A stretch of 64,000 bases of DNA from Onchocerca volvulus. Its lineage: Eukaryota; Nematoda; Chromadorea; Rhabditida; Onchocercidae. The position numbers and the translations under genes are program-made. Below, piece after piece: positions 1 to 13,292 of this stretch. The DNA lies in the NCBI GenBank assembly GCA_000499405.2, contig HG738137.1:16355601-16419600 (forward strand). The letters run 5' to 3'. The stretch's first letter is position 1. Each line of letters opens with the position of its first letter. Under the pieces are notes generated by a model. The model made no database searches and was not told the origin of the DNA. It worked only from the letters and a program-made list of their open reading frames with translations.

Positions 1-2693
1 GCATTTCGATGATCATTATTATTATTATTGCTTGAAAAGATTGACGTATTTCTACCTCACAACTACTTTCGTCATATGTCACCATTAATGTCAAACTGAA
101 TGCTCGTTTCAATCATCATTCGAAAATTTTTATTTTGATTTTTCAAAAATTTAAACTAAATTGATAATTTTAATTTAGAGATAATGGTCTTTTTTTTTGC
201 TGATAATTAGCAAAAACTAACAAACATAAATCACTATACACATAACATCCGTAAAAGACGTCTTTTCTTTCGCTTTTTAAAAAAAAAAAAATTTGCGTAA
301 AATATTTTGATAAGTTTTTTTTTTTTTTTTTTTTTTTAGCGCTTTACAATCAATATTAATTTATCAAACGAATAGGTGATTGGTGATAATTCACATTTGA
401 TGTTGCTATCGATAATTTCTTTTCTTTTTTTTTCTTGACGAAAGAAAGTTAGCACACCATCAATTCAAGCAATTTATAGCAATTTTTACTTGTTGCAAAT
501 AGTTATGCTATTCATGATTTGCGTGATAAAATTATTAGATTGCCATTTTTTTTACTCTTTTTTTTTTTAAAAAATAAACTTTATGCTTTTTTTTCGATGT
601 TAATTTTTGATCACTTATAATTGATTGAAAATTTAATAAAAAATTATCATTTAATTAAAAAATGAATCATAAATGAGTGTATGCATTTATGATAAGCAAT
701 TATCATAGCATTAAGCACTCCGTCACATATTTTTCGTTATTTATGAAGTCGACATGATGCAGCTGATCTTTCAATTATTTCTATTTGATCTATTAGATAA
801 GAGTAATTTTGCATGTGACAGATAATATCTGAGAGATTCGAGAGATATGTGACAACAACTAATTTACTTCTAATTACCTCTCTCATCAACCTTTCCTATG
901 TATGATATTATCATTTTTTTTCAAATATTAAATTTCATTTTTTTCTCCTTCAATTTGTTTATTTAATCTATGCCAAAATATCTACAAACTCTTTTGTTTT
1001 GAGCGGAATATTTCGAATTTATAACAAATGATTCGTTTTCAGTCAACAATTTAATTTTCAGCATAAATATTTAATGCAAAATGAAAATTATTACAAATTT
1101 TATGCTAATATGGTTGTTACGAGAAATCAAATTAAGGTATGAATTTAATTTTTTTGAAAAAAATTTTAGGAAAAAAAAACTTGAAGGGAAAAAAAAAAGG
1201 TGAATATTAAATTTATTTCACAATTTTATACATTTTTCAGTCATAAATTGACATTAATTTAAAATTTCTAATCATATTTAAATTTCAGGTCTTCAAAAAT
1301 CAATGATGTCTTACTGAGAGATCTCGGAAGATCTTTGTTCGTGATTTTTAGTCTATCATCGGAAAAATGATTATTAGGCCTCTAATGATCGCAAAATATT
1401 TTGAATCGTTCTCCAATTATCGCATTTAAATTTCTTTCAAAAATTTCTGTCCTTTTTTGATGAATTATTTTCCTCATTTATTTATTCATATATATATATA
1501 TATATATATTTTCAAATATATTCATTTAACTTCAAAATACAGTATCCTATTGGTCGATTTGCTCGTATTTCTGAAGGGCAAATTATTTTTTGGCTATTTC
1601 AAACCTGAAAATGTTTGCTCTTCTCTTTTTCCGGCAATTCCAGTAGCAACAGCAAAAAAAATTTGTATTTCAATTACGGGAAATTAAAGTCCTTAAATTA
1701 CATTTTTATTTACTTTATCCCTTCTTCTTCTATTTTTTTTTCATCGTTTTTTTTTTTCGTTCTTTCTTACTTCTGCCCTTTTTCTACTTTTTTTTTTCAA
1801 ATCCATCAGATGACGATACTTTTCTCCTTACTCTTCAAATATATTTAAAATTTAATTTTGCACTATTCATTGATTCCATGTAAGAAGAAAAAAAAAAAAA
1901 AATATATCCATTGAGAATTGCAAAAATGTTCGCTTATTCATACTCTAAATTACACTTTACTTTTCTTATCTTATCCATTTTTAAAATCCCGGAAATATAC
2001 GTAATTTAATTAGTTCCATCGATTAATCTGATAATTTCCTTGCAAAAATTATCCATGCATTACAAACTTTGCTAGACTTAGGAAACGAACGTTACATTGA
2101 CATTTGCATGCAAAATCCATAACCTTTATGACCTCTAAATGCCTAATTTTCCTTAACTTTTAATAATTTCAATCGTTTATTTTTCTGTTTTTGCAAATTT
2201 TGTCAAATATTTCCATGTAAAATCGAAAAAAAAAAAAAAAGCTACTATTCTTTTCAAATGTTCATCGCTAATTGAATGTAAATTAGCGCTTAGCATCTCC
2301 AAACTGACAACTATTCTTTATCAAATATTATTCATCGTTTTTTTTTAATGCAATTAGTTTTAATGAATTTTTCTTATTCAATTTCGAATTTGAATTTTTA
2401 AGCGAAATAGTCGACTTAAATTCCCTAATTCAATTTTCACTAGAGCTTTTTTTTTTTTTTTTTCTTGTGAAAGTTAATAGCGTATAAAATTGCTTTTATT
2501 CGTTCGTAAAATAATTTATTTAATTTCTTCGACTACTTTTTTCATTCAATATTTCTTTTTTCTTTTTTTTCAGATTAGAACGAAAATTTTGAAAAAACGT
2601 TGAGCATCATTAAAACACTTGTCACAATATTTTTCATTCTTAAAAAAACGAAATTTTAAAAATTTCGTCAAAAATCTATTGCTCTAAAATTGA
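1..2693. other. Intergenic/upstream region of the homeobox gene
   Basis: I see no exon-like open frame with splice signals here on either strand. The sequence is AT-rich with many poly-T and poly-A tracts and a short AT dinucleotide run near 1488-1510. It presumably holds the promoter and enhancers of the downstream homeobox gene, but I can name no individual site. Short open frames near 1457-1848 are low-complexity Phe/Ser/Tyr translations of T-rich DNA and are not credible genes. Confidence 0.6.
2563..2573 (+). promoter_or_regulatory. Candidate trans-splice or 5' UTR acceptor site
   Basis: A strong nematode acceptor (T-rich run ending TTTTTTTTCAG) lies about 120 bases upstream of the homeobox ATG. 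It could be a spliced-leader acceptor or the 3' splice site of an upstream non-coding exon. No transcript evidence is available. Confidence 0.35.
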
Positions 2694-5600
2694 ATGCCCG
2701 AAAAATTATTAACTACTACGGGTTGCCCGGAGAAAACAACTACACCTGATACCGTAGAAGTTGATCCCGGTGAATCAGATAATAAACCACAGGAAGCAAC
2801 ATCAAAAACACCAGTTGTGGTACCAACTACGGTGCCTAATTTGGCACCATTTCTACTTCGTCCACCTCTTACAATGACTCAACTATTATACGAACAACAG
2901 AAAGTAATATTCGCACAACAACAACAACAACAACAACAAAAACAACAACAACAAACAAGCATTACTTCTTCAAATGGTTCCACTAATTCTCTTTCAAACG
3001 GTATGCTGATTTTTTTTTTTTCATCATCCGGGAAAACAATTTATCTTATCCGGAAACAAATTTATCATCTAAGTTGCAATTTTTCTACGTAATTATTGTG
3101 CTAATTCATGAAGTTTTTTTTTTCTTTTTTTTATTTACGATCAATTTTTTTTTTTTTTAGGTTTTTCGGCGGTTGCATTAGCGAAACCTAGCGAAACAAG
3201 TTCATTCCGGAATTCTTCATTCGCAATTTCCGCATTAACAGCTACAGCTACAAAAAGTAAAGTAGTTCAGAGGAAGGATAGCGATGATGAACGACAAAGT
3301 AATCATGCAGGTGGAAGCGAATCTTCTGCAGGTTTCTTTGCTATACTGCACAATTCATTCATTCATTCATTCGATTCTCGATATGATTCTTTTCGATATG
3401 ATAAAGGAATTAAGAATTATCGATTGGTCAGTTGATAGTTTGAAATATTATAGCTTCTTATCTTGCAAGCCTGCTAGACTAATGGATTCTATTTAATTGC
3501 ATCAGCAACAGCTGTAATCGGAATAAATGAATTTTTGAATATTAATAGATGCAATTATATGACAGCTAATTGTTCCTACAACTTTGATCAAATCGGCTGC
3601 AACTTCAGATGAGAACCGATAATAATCCATTCATTACTATAACTTACTTCTACTTATTATAATTTGAAAGTATTCTTCATTCTTCATCCCTTCCTAATAG
3701 CACCTATGGCTTGCTTTGAAAGCCTAAGGCTTTTTTTGCAATCATTAGCATTGGTTTGGCTCTGCTAATGATATTTGATCAAAATATTTTTCCATAATAT
3801 AGAATTAGTCATAGCCAAGAAAATGAGATATTGTATCGAGATTTGAGTGATATATGTAGTCGTTTTCTACAACTTGGATGATTTTCAAAAATGGACGTAG
3901 TAGCCATTCATGAAAGAATTCTGCAAAGGTTAATTATTCATACACCTGACTTCAAGCAAAGATCAAAGATTGCCATGAATTTCAAGAAATCTACTTTTGT
4001 GATATCATTGATAGAAGTAAACGGATGAAAAAATAGCTTAATTCAGCTGATAATAATATGCACTGATATCATGCAGAGCAGAGAAGATCGAATGATTTGT
4101 GTTTTATTCAGTAAAATTTCTGATCTTCTCATTTCTTCCTCATAAGTAGCAACTTTACTTTTGATAAATTAAATCCGGATTTAATCAAATGAATTAAATG
4201 AGATATTTGAAGGATAGCAAGTATGAATCTCTTCGAAGGATACTTCACCAATTCCATCTAATTGCATATATTTTATTAGGCAGTGTGATGTTTTATTAAA
4301 ACTTTTTTTTTCTTTTTTTAATGCTTCAAACAATGTCAATATTTGTTAAGTATCATTGAAAATTCAAATGAAAATTCTAACAATTTGTTGTGAAATTCAG
4401 GAACAATGGGACATAATATGAAGCCATCAGTATCAAATGTAAGGAAATTTTATTTTGCTTCAGAAACACAATATTTTTTTTCCATACAAATATTTCATAC
4501 TACTTAAGCTTTCGATTCATTTATTTTAATTCCTAATTTTGTTTATCCAATCATCAGTACATATTTAGTTAGGAAAATGTTTATAAAATAAGTATGAGCT
4601 ATATAAGGCATGAAAATAAATGGGAAACAACTTAATTCCAGCTTAAGATATAAATAATCATTAATAATTAATCAATAAGCTAAGAGAAAACTCTAAATAA
4701 GTAATTAATTAAGTGATCTTGAATAATTAAACATTAGGCGAGAAAATTGTCAATACGTAGCTAATTAAATAGTCATTAATAACTAAGCACGGAATAAATG
4801 AAAAATATTATCAAGCAATATGTAATTAAGCAAAATCATTAATGATTATTATCCAAAAAACCGTAATCATGAAATAAACACTTTGTTTTGCAATTTCGTA
4901 GGATTTATTGAGCATCAATGATCGACCATCTTCCTGTTCTAATAGTCCGGAAGATAATGGAAAACGAAAACAACGCCGATATCGGACAACATTTTCCGCT
5001 TATCAGTTAGATGAGTTAGAAAAAGTATTCGCAAGGACACATTATCCGGATGTTTTTACCAGGTATTTTTATATACAAATTTATGGAATAATTTTTTTGA
5101 AAATTCAATTCTTTATTTATGTCAAAATTTTTTTGCACAGTAATTTTTCTTTTTTTTTGACATTTTTTCAGCCAAATAAATGAAATAATCGAAAATTTTT
5201 ATAGCAGTCTAATTTTTCCTCTCGAACATTAATTATAATTATTGAAATTATCCAAATAGATTATATTCATCTGGTTGTATTTCTAGTTTTTTTGATGAAG
5301 AATGATAGAATCTGACAAACGTTTTTCGTCTCACAATTCCTCTAAATTATCTGTTTTACCGAATATAACAGCTTCATTACGTTTTCCAGCTATCATGATA
5401 GGGAAACTTCAGAGGCAATCAACTAACTATTCGATAATTCGATTAATCATTCAAAAAAAATCAAATTTCTTTATAAATTTATGACTGATTTTTTGTCCAG
5501 GAAAATATCATTTTTTTGCATTTATGGAAAATGATCTTAATCGTATAAATCAAAGAATTAGTGCATAAATAGTAGTTAGCATGTCTCTCATTATCATTTC

Positions 5601-8273
5601 CAGATGATCTTCTTGTTAAATAATAATTTCGCAAAGCCGATAAAATCTTTTCGCATATTTAGGATAAATCAAAAAAAAAACATCTGCAATTCAAGTAGGC
5701 GATTTCCATTTTGCGAGCATCCAGTTTCTTCGCCTATAATACACTTATTAGTGATACCAATAAATGATTGACGACTAATTATCAGTTTAAATGAATTCAA
5801 AAAAAAAAAAAAAAGAGAAAAATACCGACAAAAATGACATAAGCGTATAATTACGACAAATTATTCCCATTTATTCGTAAAATAGCGCGGTTGCGATGAT
5901 GACGGATAAATACCCCCCACGTGGGAAAACACTTAATTTCCTTCTTTTTAGTCTCTTTTAGATGATCCCATACTTTACCTATATTTCTACTTATCCTCAG
6001 CAGCATTTTTCTTTTTTGCTTTTTTTTTTTTTTTTGATTACGTTGATAACGAATAATTTTCTAATTAGAGGGACTTAACAAAAACACCTGTCATTCTTTT
6101 ACAGCTGTTCATTTTTATCCAGAAATCATGAATTGGACAAATTATTTAACTTTTCATATTTTCTTTTGTAAATGTTTTGATAAAAATGTAGAAATTTGAA
6201 CACATATTCGATTTATTAGAATGAAAAATGATAAAATTCGCACGTCAATAGATCTATCATTCTTCATCAAATTCGAATTGATTGAAATGATTATGAATTT
6301 CAGTAAAATTCATTTTAAATAAAATTACAGTTTTCTATCAAAATTTGACGAAAATTTTCCTACCACATTTCAGGTGTAAATTTCTAGAATTTAAAAATTT
6401 AATTAGCATATTTTCTTTTAGAGAAGAATTGGCGCAACGAGTCATTCTTACCGAAGCAAGAGTTCAGGTAAAACATTTCTTCTTTTTTGCTTTATTTATT
6501 TAGATAAATGAAACATGCAATTTTACTAAATTTTGAGCAAATCCTAAAATTTTGGTTTAATTTTCTTCAAATAATTTTTAAAATTAGAAAAAAGTAATTT
6601 TAAATTTGAAAAAAATTATAATTTTTTTTATTTCAGGTTTGGTTCCAAAATCGACGAGCAAAATGGAGGAAACAGGAGAGAACTTCAACAGTACATCCTT
6701 ACGGACATGCAGCGTCACATCACATTCCACGTACCTCGCATCCTCTCATGCATCCACATCCTTATGCGCTTCTTGCTGCAGCTGCAGCGCAACAATCTGC
6801 AGAAAATGGCGCCGATCCGGCTGCAATAATGGCTGCAATGAACGCGCAACATCAAGCAATTGGTTTGTTGAATTTATCAAGGCTAATTTTTCATTTTAGC
6901 AAAGTAGTAAGTAAATGGGTAGATCGCAGTATCAGTATATCATTCCAGTATTCGTATATCATTCCGATATCAGTCTATCATTCCGGTATCAGTGCATCAT
7001 TCCGATACCAATATATCATTCCGGTATCAGTGTATCATTCCGGTATCAGTGTATCATTCCGATACCAATATATCATTCCGGTATCAGTGTATCATTCCGG
7101 TATCATTATATCATTCCGATACCAATATATCAGTCCGGTATCAGTGTATCATTCCGGTACCAATATATCATTCCGGTGTCAGTGTATCATTCCGATACCA
7201 ATATATCATTCCGGTATCACGAAATTCAATTAAAAGTTGATAATTGCAAAATCATTTGCAGAATCGATGATGAATCCGGCTGCATTCATGGCAACTGCAA
7301 CACCTACTCTTCTGAATCCTACCAACTTGACATCTACGCCACTGAAAGATATCATTGATCCGATTCGTCGTTCTTCACCAATTGCAACCATTGCTAGTAC
7401 AAATAACGAACCAAATACGACGAATTCAGATGGTGCCAGGTAATGAATTTAATTACTATTAATTAGCAACAAAAATTAAGATAGATGTGCAATGATGATG
7501 ACAAAAAATTGTTGAATAAGTTTTTTTAGAAATTGGATTATAGAATAAGTTGTAAAAATAAGTTGTAGAAATAAATTATGGAAAATTAATTGATGAGAAA
7601 GAAACTTGAAAATTAACAAATTGTTAATTGCAAATCTCAAAGTTAATTAATATTCTTTTTCAAATGGAATAATTTCCCATGTTTTCATTCAAATGATTAT
7701 CTAAGCGTAATAGTTATTGATTTTTTGATACCTTATGATCAGAAATAGATCAATGATTTCTTTTTTTTTCTTCAATATGTATCAAAAGAAATCTTAATCT
7801 GATAATTTCTTTTTTGCAGTACATCAACTCCGGTAAGTACGATTACATCATCGGTAAGTCCGGAAGTTGTTGAACGGTCAAAAACGATCGGAAATGTCAA
7901 TTCAGTGATCTCGTCGTCAACCAAATTACCTACATTTATTCCAGCAATAAGTACCACAAATAATGCTGCTCTAGCAACCGGAACCGATCTAACATCATTT
8001 GTACTTAGCGGTTATCAGCAACAACTTGCAGCTGCTAATTACATGCAACATTTACAACGAATGATTGCGATGGATAATCTATCCAAGCAATATTCCGGAA
8101 TATGGCCCGGAACCGCTGCTACCATAGCACCATTGGTTGGTGCAACTACTGCAACTGCCGGTTCATGGCCCGAAACTCAACAACATATGTTTGGATCATT
8201 GATGACCAGTGGTGCAAATATAATGGGCAGCAGAAAATCACCGGTTAATTTAACGAATTCAAAAGATGGTTGA
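2694..8273 (+). CDS. alr-1: Aristaless/Arx-type paired-like homeobox transcription factor
   Basis: Exons 2694-3000, 3161-3331, 4401-4438, 4902-5062, 6422-6467, 6637-6862, 7262-7439 and 7820-8273 keep one frame throughout and give 526 aa. A TGA immediately precedes the ATG in frame. Residues about 75-87 are a poly-Gln tract (CAA repeats). The homeodomain spans about residues 196-255, from [20 protein letters not shown] to [14 protein letters not shown]. It has Gln at position 50 and the YRTTF...[13 protein letters not shown] signature of the aristaless/Arx class. One intron falls between homeodomain codons 46 and 47, a position classic for paired-class genes. The C-terminal half is rich in Ala, Thr, Ser and Asn. 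No paired domain and no C-terminal OAR motif is visible. The expected role is a nuclear, sequence-specific regulator of neuron identity, as for worm alr-1; this is inferred from homology. The orthology call rests on the homeodomain alone; other paired-like genes are less likely. Confidence 0.9.
6932..7221 (+). repeat. 19-bp minisatellite in a homeobox-gene intron
   Basis: About 15 tandem copies of a 19-bp unit close to TATCATTCCGGTATCAGTG, alternating with a variant carrying GATACCAATA. The array fills most of the intron 6863-7261. Because 19 is not a multiple of 3 and the unit lacks stops, all three forward frames stay open through it, giving a 19-residue periodic peptide (YHSGIS / SFRYQ / IIPVS blocks). 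I treat this as intronic: a good donor (GTTTGTTG) precedes it, a TTTGCAG acceptor follows it, and the flanking exons join in frame. Confidence 0.9.
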
Positions 8274-10295
8274 GAAAAATAGACACTCTAGTGATGGCTT
8301 TGGTTATTAATTATTGTTCAAGTTTCAAGTTTATTTTTTGACACTCTCATACAAAAGAAGTTTCGAATGTATAATATGTGTTAATTTGATTAATTTAGCG
8401 TAGTAACGCTAATTTAGCGTAACAATCTTGATAAAAATTAGCATTTTGAACTTTGAACTTCGAATGTTTTTGAAACTTTGAACATTTCATAAACTAAGAA
8501 AGTATGCATGATGATAAATAATGAGCATATCCATTTGCATTTTGGTGAATATCAGATGGATGATTTCAAGAGATATACCGCTGTGAAACTCAAAAATGTA
8601 GCTAAGGTCACTAAGGTCAGGCAATCGTTTTTCTCTCAGATGATTTTTTGAGCAAATTGATCTAATGGATTTCCAAATTACTCGTTTTCTCTATAAGATT
8701 TCATTTATTTCATACATAATGGTATTTGAATTACTATTAAATTGTAATTACAACGAGTAATTAATTCTTCAAGGATTCCTCCTTTTTTTTTCTCAGTTCA
8801 GTCTTTCAGCAAATTTTGACTCGAAATTTTTTTGAAATCTGGCTGCCTAGAGAATCAATCGCTTTACCAATGAAAAGTAACTCATTACGTGATACCAGAA
8901 AACGTTTTACGTAATAATTTTAAGACTAATTAATAGGTGTATAGATTTACCTGCGTATATATGTTAATCAGTATATGTTAATTATTTTGACAGTATTTTT
9001 GTATTTCTGTCAATTTACAACCGGTGATTTTTGAAATAATTTGTATTAATTTTGAATCAATGAACGTCGCGTTTTAAATGTAGATTTCTTCATCTTGTAA
9101 ACATTTTTTTTTTGTAAAAATGTTTAATTTTTTGTTAAAATATTTTCAATTTGTATATTTTTTTTTAAACTTTTTAATCTTCATTAAAACAATTTAATCC
9201 TGAATGGAATCAATTAAAAAGTCAAGGAAATTCATGAAAATTTTTCTTCCAGTTTTTTTTTTTTTTTTTTCGAATACATGACAATTATAATTAAAGCGGT
9301 GATTTGTGCCTTCCTTTATTTAACTCATTCGACGTTCCAATTTAATCGATCGATTGATCAGTGATTTAAATTGTAGAACGCCTCATTCATTTCAGTATTG
9401 TATTTAAAAATTGTTCAACTTTCTTTTTTTTTTCTTTTTTTTTTTTTTTTAATTTGCTCCTTTTTATTTGATTTGATTTCAGCTTTAATGATGATCTATT
9501 TGTAAATATGACTTCGAACGATCATTTTTTTTTTTTTTTATATGTGTGTAGAAGAGAATAAATAATAATTTGATTAATTGCTTTTCGATGATTTTCTAAT
9601 TTTTTTTTTCTTTTGTTTCTTTGCCAAAAGTGTAATTTGTCAATTTTGTCGAATTTTGTGGTTTTGTTCAAAAAAAAAAGTATTCTGGCTTCTTTGCTAA
9701 AATTAATTATGCTTCATTGTTTTTTTCTTTTCAAATATACACAAATTATACCTTTGCAACAGTTTAATTTCAAAAAAAAAAAAGATTGAATCCGAAGTAA
9801 GCGATCGGAGTAATTCTTGAATGACGACAAACAAAATTGATGACATTTATTGAGAAGGAAACATGATTTAAAAATATTTCATAAAAACCTGAAGGAAGAT
9901 TTTTAATTTTTCAATTGTTGGCGGCGTTTTTTGCAATTATCAATACATAAATAATAAAGACTTATTTTTCATCATAGAAAATATTTCATTTTGCAAAGTA
10001 AAATTAAAATGTTAAAATGAAAATCATATGCTAAAAACTTTATATCTATTTATTGTTGCAAATTTTTAAAAAGGAATTGTTCACTTTTGCAACTGTGTAA
10101 AAATTTTAAACCTATTAGTTTAAATCTGTTAATCTGAAACGAATTTTTAAAAAAAATTTAAACTTAATAATCTTAAACGGAACTAAAATTGGAATCTCTT
10201 TGATGAGATTGAACTTTCTCATCATTTCAACAATGCATTTTATGTGTAAAGTATATTCATTAACATAATAATAGAAAAATGATATAAAAATGATA
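8274..10295. other. Intergenic region between convergent genes
   Basis: This holds the 3' UTR of the homeobox gene and AT-rich spacer before the 3' end of the minus-strand gene. Around 8392-8424 the short block AATTTAGCGTA is duplicated. Long T tracts occur near 9250, 9430 and 9525. I see no additional gene. Confidence 0.55.
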
Positions 10296-12203
10296 TCAAA
10301 TTCTGATATATTCAGGACGTTTGTTGTTACTACCACAATACCAAATACAACATGATAAGATAAGAATGAGGAATAATATCAGTGCAATAAGATGGATTAT
10401 CCAAAACCAAATACCATTCCATAAAGTTGCTATTGGAATTTCCGGTAAATTCGGTATTGTAACCGTAGAAACTAAAAAATTGATTTCTAATAAAAATTTA
10501 AGTCATTTTAATCTAATAATTTGAATTCGAAAAATGTTTTAGATGATTTTATTAATCGAATTTTTTTAAAGATAAAACTTTATGTAAAATCATTTCTGAA
10601 AAGAAGAGCATAAAATTAGGAAAAAAGTACCATTGCTGGTAATCATCGATTCGTTAGAATTCTGAAACTTTTCACTTCTTGTTTTTTTATCAAATGTAAA
10701 ATTTCCATCGGTGATAATTCGAGATTTCAGATCACTGCCAAACTTAATTGGTCCTTCTTCAACATTTGTTTCATTTAAAACTGAAATTGATATGTTTATT
10801 TATTTATGATTTCTTTGATTTTCAATATAAATTTTATCCTAATTCTTCCAGCAAAATGATTAAATAAGATTTCGTAACTTAATAGATCAATTGTGATTTT
10901 CTTTCAGAAGTTCATCAAATAGTCAATAATTTAGTTTTTTACAGATGAAAAAGACTGAATTTTAGAATTTTTTTTTTTTGCTTGATCATGAAAATAAAAT
11001 TAAATTACAGAGCCATTCAACCATGCAATTTCCGATTTTTGTTTCATTAATTTTAAATTATTTCATGAATTTTTGCCTTTTTGTGGAATAATAGCCCAAA
11101 TATAGAAATCATCCGTTCGTCGTACAACATTTATGGAAATTTCGATATTGCCAAACATCTGTTCAGTGCATTTTTTTATCATTTGTCTGAGCCATGTTGT
11201 TGTTGTTGTTCGATTAAATAACTTCTGTCCTTGGCCATTCTTGTCCCAGGAATCACTATTGGAACAATTCTTTTTGGCTGAAAAATAATTTATAGAATTA
11301 TCAGATTTATTTCTTATTTATTTTATCGTTTTTTTTTTTTTTTAACTCCTATTTTATTGTTTTTCAGGCTTATTTGTTATTTTTATTCATTTTCTTATTT
11401 TGGTTTTTTTTCCTATTCAGAGAATTCCTCATCTATTCCTAATGAAAGTTTTGTTTTAAAAATAATCATTTACTTTTTATCATATCATAGCGAAAATTTT
11501 TCTTATCATATTGATGCTCATCGACTTGTGTCACCAAATTGTCATCATTTATTGCATGAGCTTTATCGAATGCATTCATAAATTGTACCTAAAAATTAAA
11601 AAAAAAAAGAATGTAGTGATTATCAAATTACCTAAAAAATTTCATTTTTTCGATCTTCTTTTTCAGTTTCATTGTTGGCTAGATCAATTTTTGCGAATCA
11701 TATTTACTTCTTGCGATCACAAAAGATGACTTTTTTTTTTTTTTTTTTTGATTGATTTACCAATGATACTTGCATATTTATCATGAAGATCCACAAGATG
11801 TTGTTGTGTTTGATGTTCTTTTATCATATCAGTAATAATCGAAATATTTTTGATTGTATTTTGCACCAATGAATCGAGATATTTCCGTGAATTGATTGAA
11901 TCAATATTCTGATTTTCCGTATTTCCTATTTTTCTTTCATACTAAAATTTGTACTAATTTTAATTGAAGAATCTTTTGACTTTCGCTTTTTTCTATTCGA
12001 TATTTCAATTCATCTTTTACAGTTATATGATAAGGATACTTGCATAACTTACTCCAAACTTTTTAATTTAATATTTTAATTCTTAAAATTTTATATTTTT
12101 CAATTTTTCTTACCTTTTCATTTGCTTCATTATCCTTCGTTAAATGTATACATCGCATTGTTTGAAACAAGCATAGAAAAAGTATTAAACATTTAATATC
12201 CAT
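10296..12203 (-). CDS. Unrecognised type I membrane protein (signal peptide plus C-terminal TM)
   Basis: Read on the minus strand. Exon 12203-12114 begins MDIKCLILFLCLFQTMRC, a good signal peptide, and ends at GTAAG. Exon 11941-11761 follows in frame and is charged, possibly helical. Exon 11588-11474 is probable, but its start phase does not match the preceding exon, so one exon or junction is missing. Exon 11277-11077 ends with the core YIWAIIPQK and a GC donor. Exon 10780-10631 has possible N-glycosylation sites (NET, NFT, NES). Exon 10471-10296 contains the membrane helix FWIIHLIALILFLILILSCC followed by a short cytosolic tail and TGA. The last three junctions are phase-consistent. I do not recognise the family and infer no function. 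It may be nematode- or filaria-specific. The gene is real with fair confidence; the exact protein is not settled. Confidence 0.55.
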
Positions 12204-12950
12204 TAAAAATTCCGAATAATTATGTTGAAAATAAGCTGAAAAAATTCCAAAATAGTTTGAATATGAAAAACTTGATAATTCTAAATTTTCTTTTAAACAC
12301 CGAAAAAAAAAAACCTTTCAAACATCAGAAATTTAATTAATTTAGAGTAATTTTTTCAAACAAAAGTTAGAATTATCAAAATTTTCAAATCTGAATCAGA
12401 AAATATTTTTAATAATAAATAAAAGCAATCAATTGGATAGAAGAAAAAAGAAACTGATTGTAATGATGCATTTTCTCAATAATAATCACGAAAGTGTGCA
12501 CAAATGGCAGAATATTGTACATTTTTATTAGTTTACTTACTGATAAGAATTATTATCATATGCTTATCAATGGTCCATCAAATGTCATATAATATGCTAT
12601 TAGACACCAAAATATCAAAGAGTTCAAAGTTCATCATCATATTTTAGGCCCATTTCTAACGTATAGAAAATCCCGTATCGTGAATTCTTCACGTAAATCA
12701 GCAAACTTTTTTGATTCAACAATTTACTCCTATTTTCATGCAATATGAGTGTTGAAAGAAGTTTCACAAGTTTTACACGATCTTCGCCTTGATAAAACAA
12801 CAACATTATTGATCATTTGATCCGATCATTTGATCTGACTTATTTCTTAATATCATCTAGTATTTTTGATTTTTTTTTTCCTAATTATTTTTCACAATTT
12901 ATCATTTAAATTTCTGCGTTTTCCAGAATTTCATTTTGGAGAAAAGCGAG

Positions 12951-12994
12951 CATAGTGTTAATTTAAATTATTCATAGTGTTAATTTAAATTATT
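12951..12994. repeat. Perfect 22-bp tandem duplication
   Basis: Two adjacent identical copies of a 22-base unit starting CATAGTGTTAATTTAAA. Simple tandem duplication, no associated gene. Confidence 0.85.
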
Positions 12995-13292
12995 CATTCT
13001 AGCATATAACTTTCATAAATCCTCGTTCTTCAATTACACTTAATTAGGCTTGGGCTTAGGCTTTATTTCTTCGAAGTTTACCCAAAAATATCGGTCTTAT
13101 ACTGCTGCGACACTAAATCTCGTCGATGTTATTACAACTGCAGTATTTACTGTTGAAGTTGATAAAATTGAAAATGTCAGTGTAATTTATGAGTAAAAAT
13201 GATTAGTCACCTGTATCTTCAACATCTCATATTCAAAAAGTGAATTAATGATATTAATTTTCCTTATCACTCCTGCAGAATTATCGACCTTT

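Noticed and set aside
1457..1848. Two 76-77 residue open frames upstream of the homeobox gene
   Set aside because: Low-complexity Phe/Ser/Tyr products of T-rich DNA with no splice or family support.
6748..7358. Three overlapping 80-160 residue open frames with Tyr-His-Ser-Gly repeats
   Set aside because: They are translations of the 19-bp minisatellite in an intron; flanking exons splice across it in phase.
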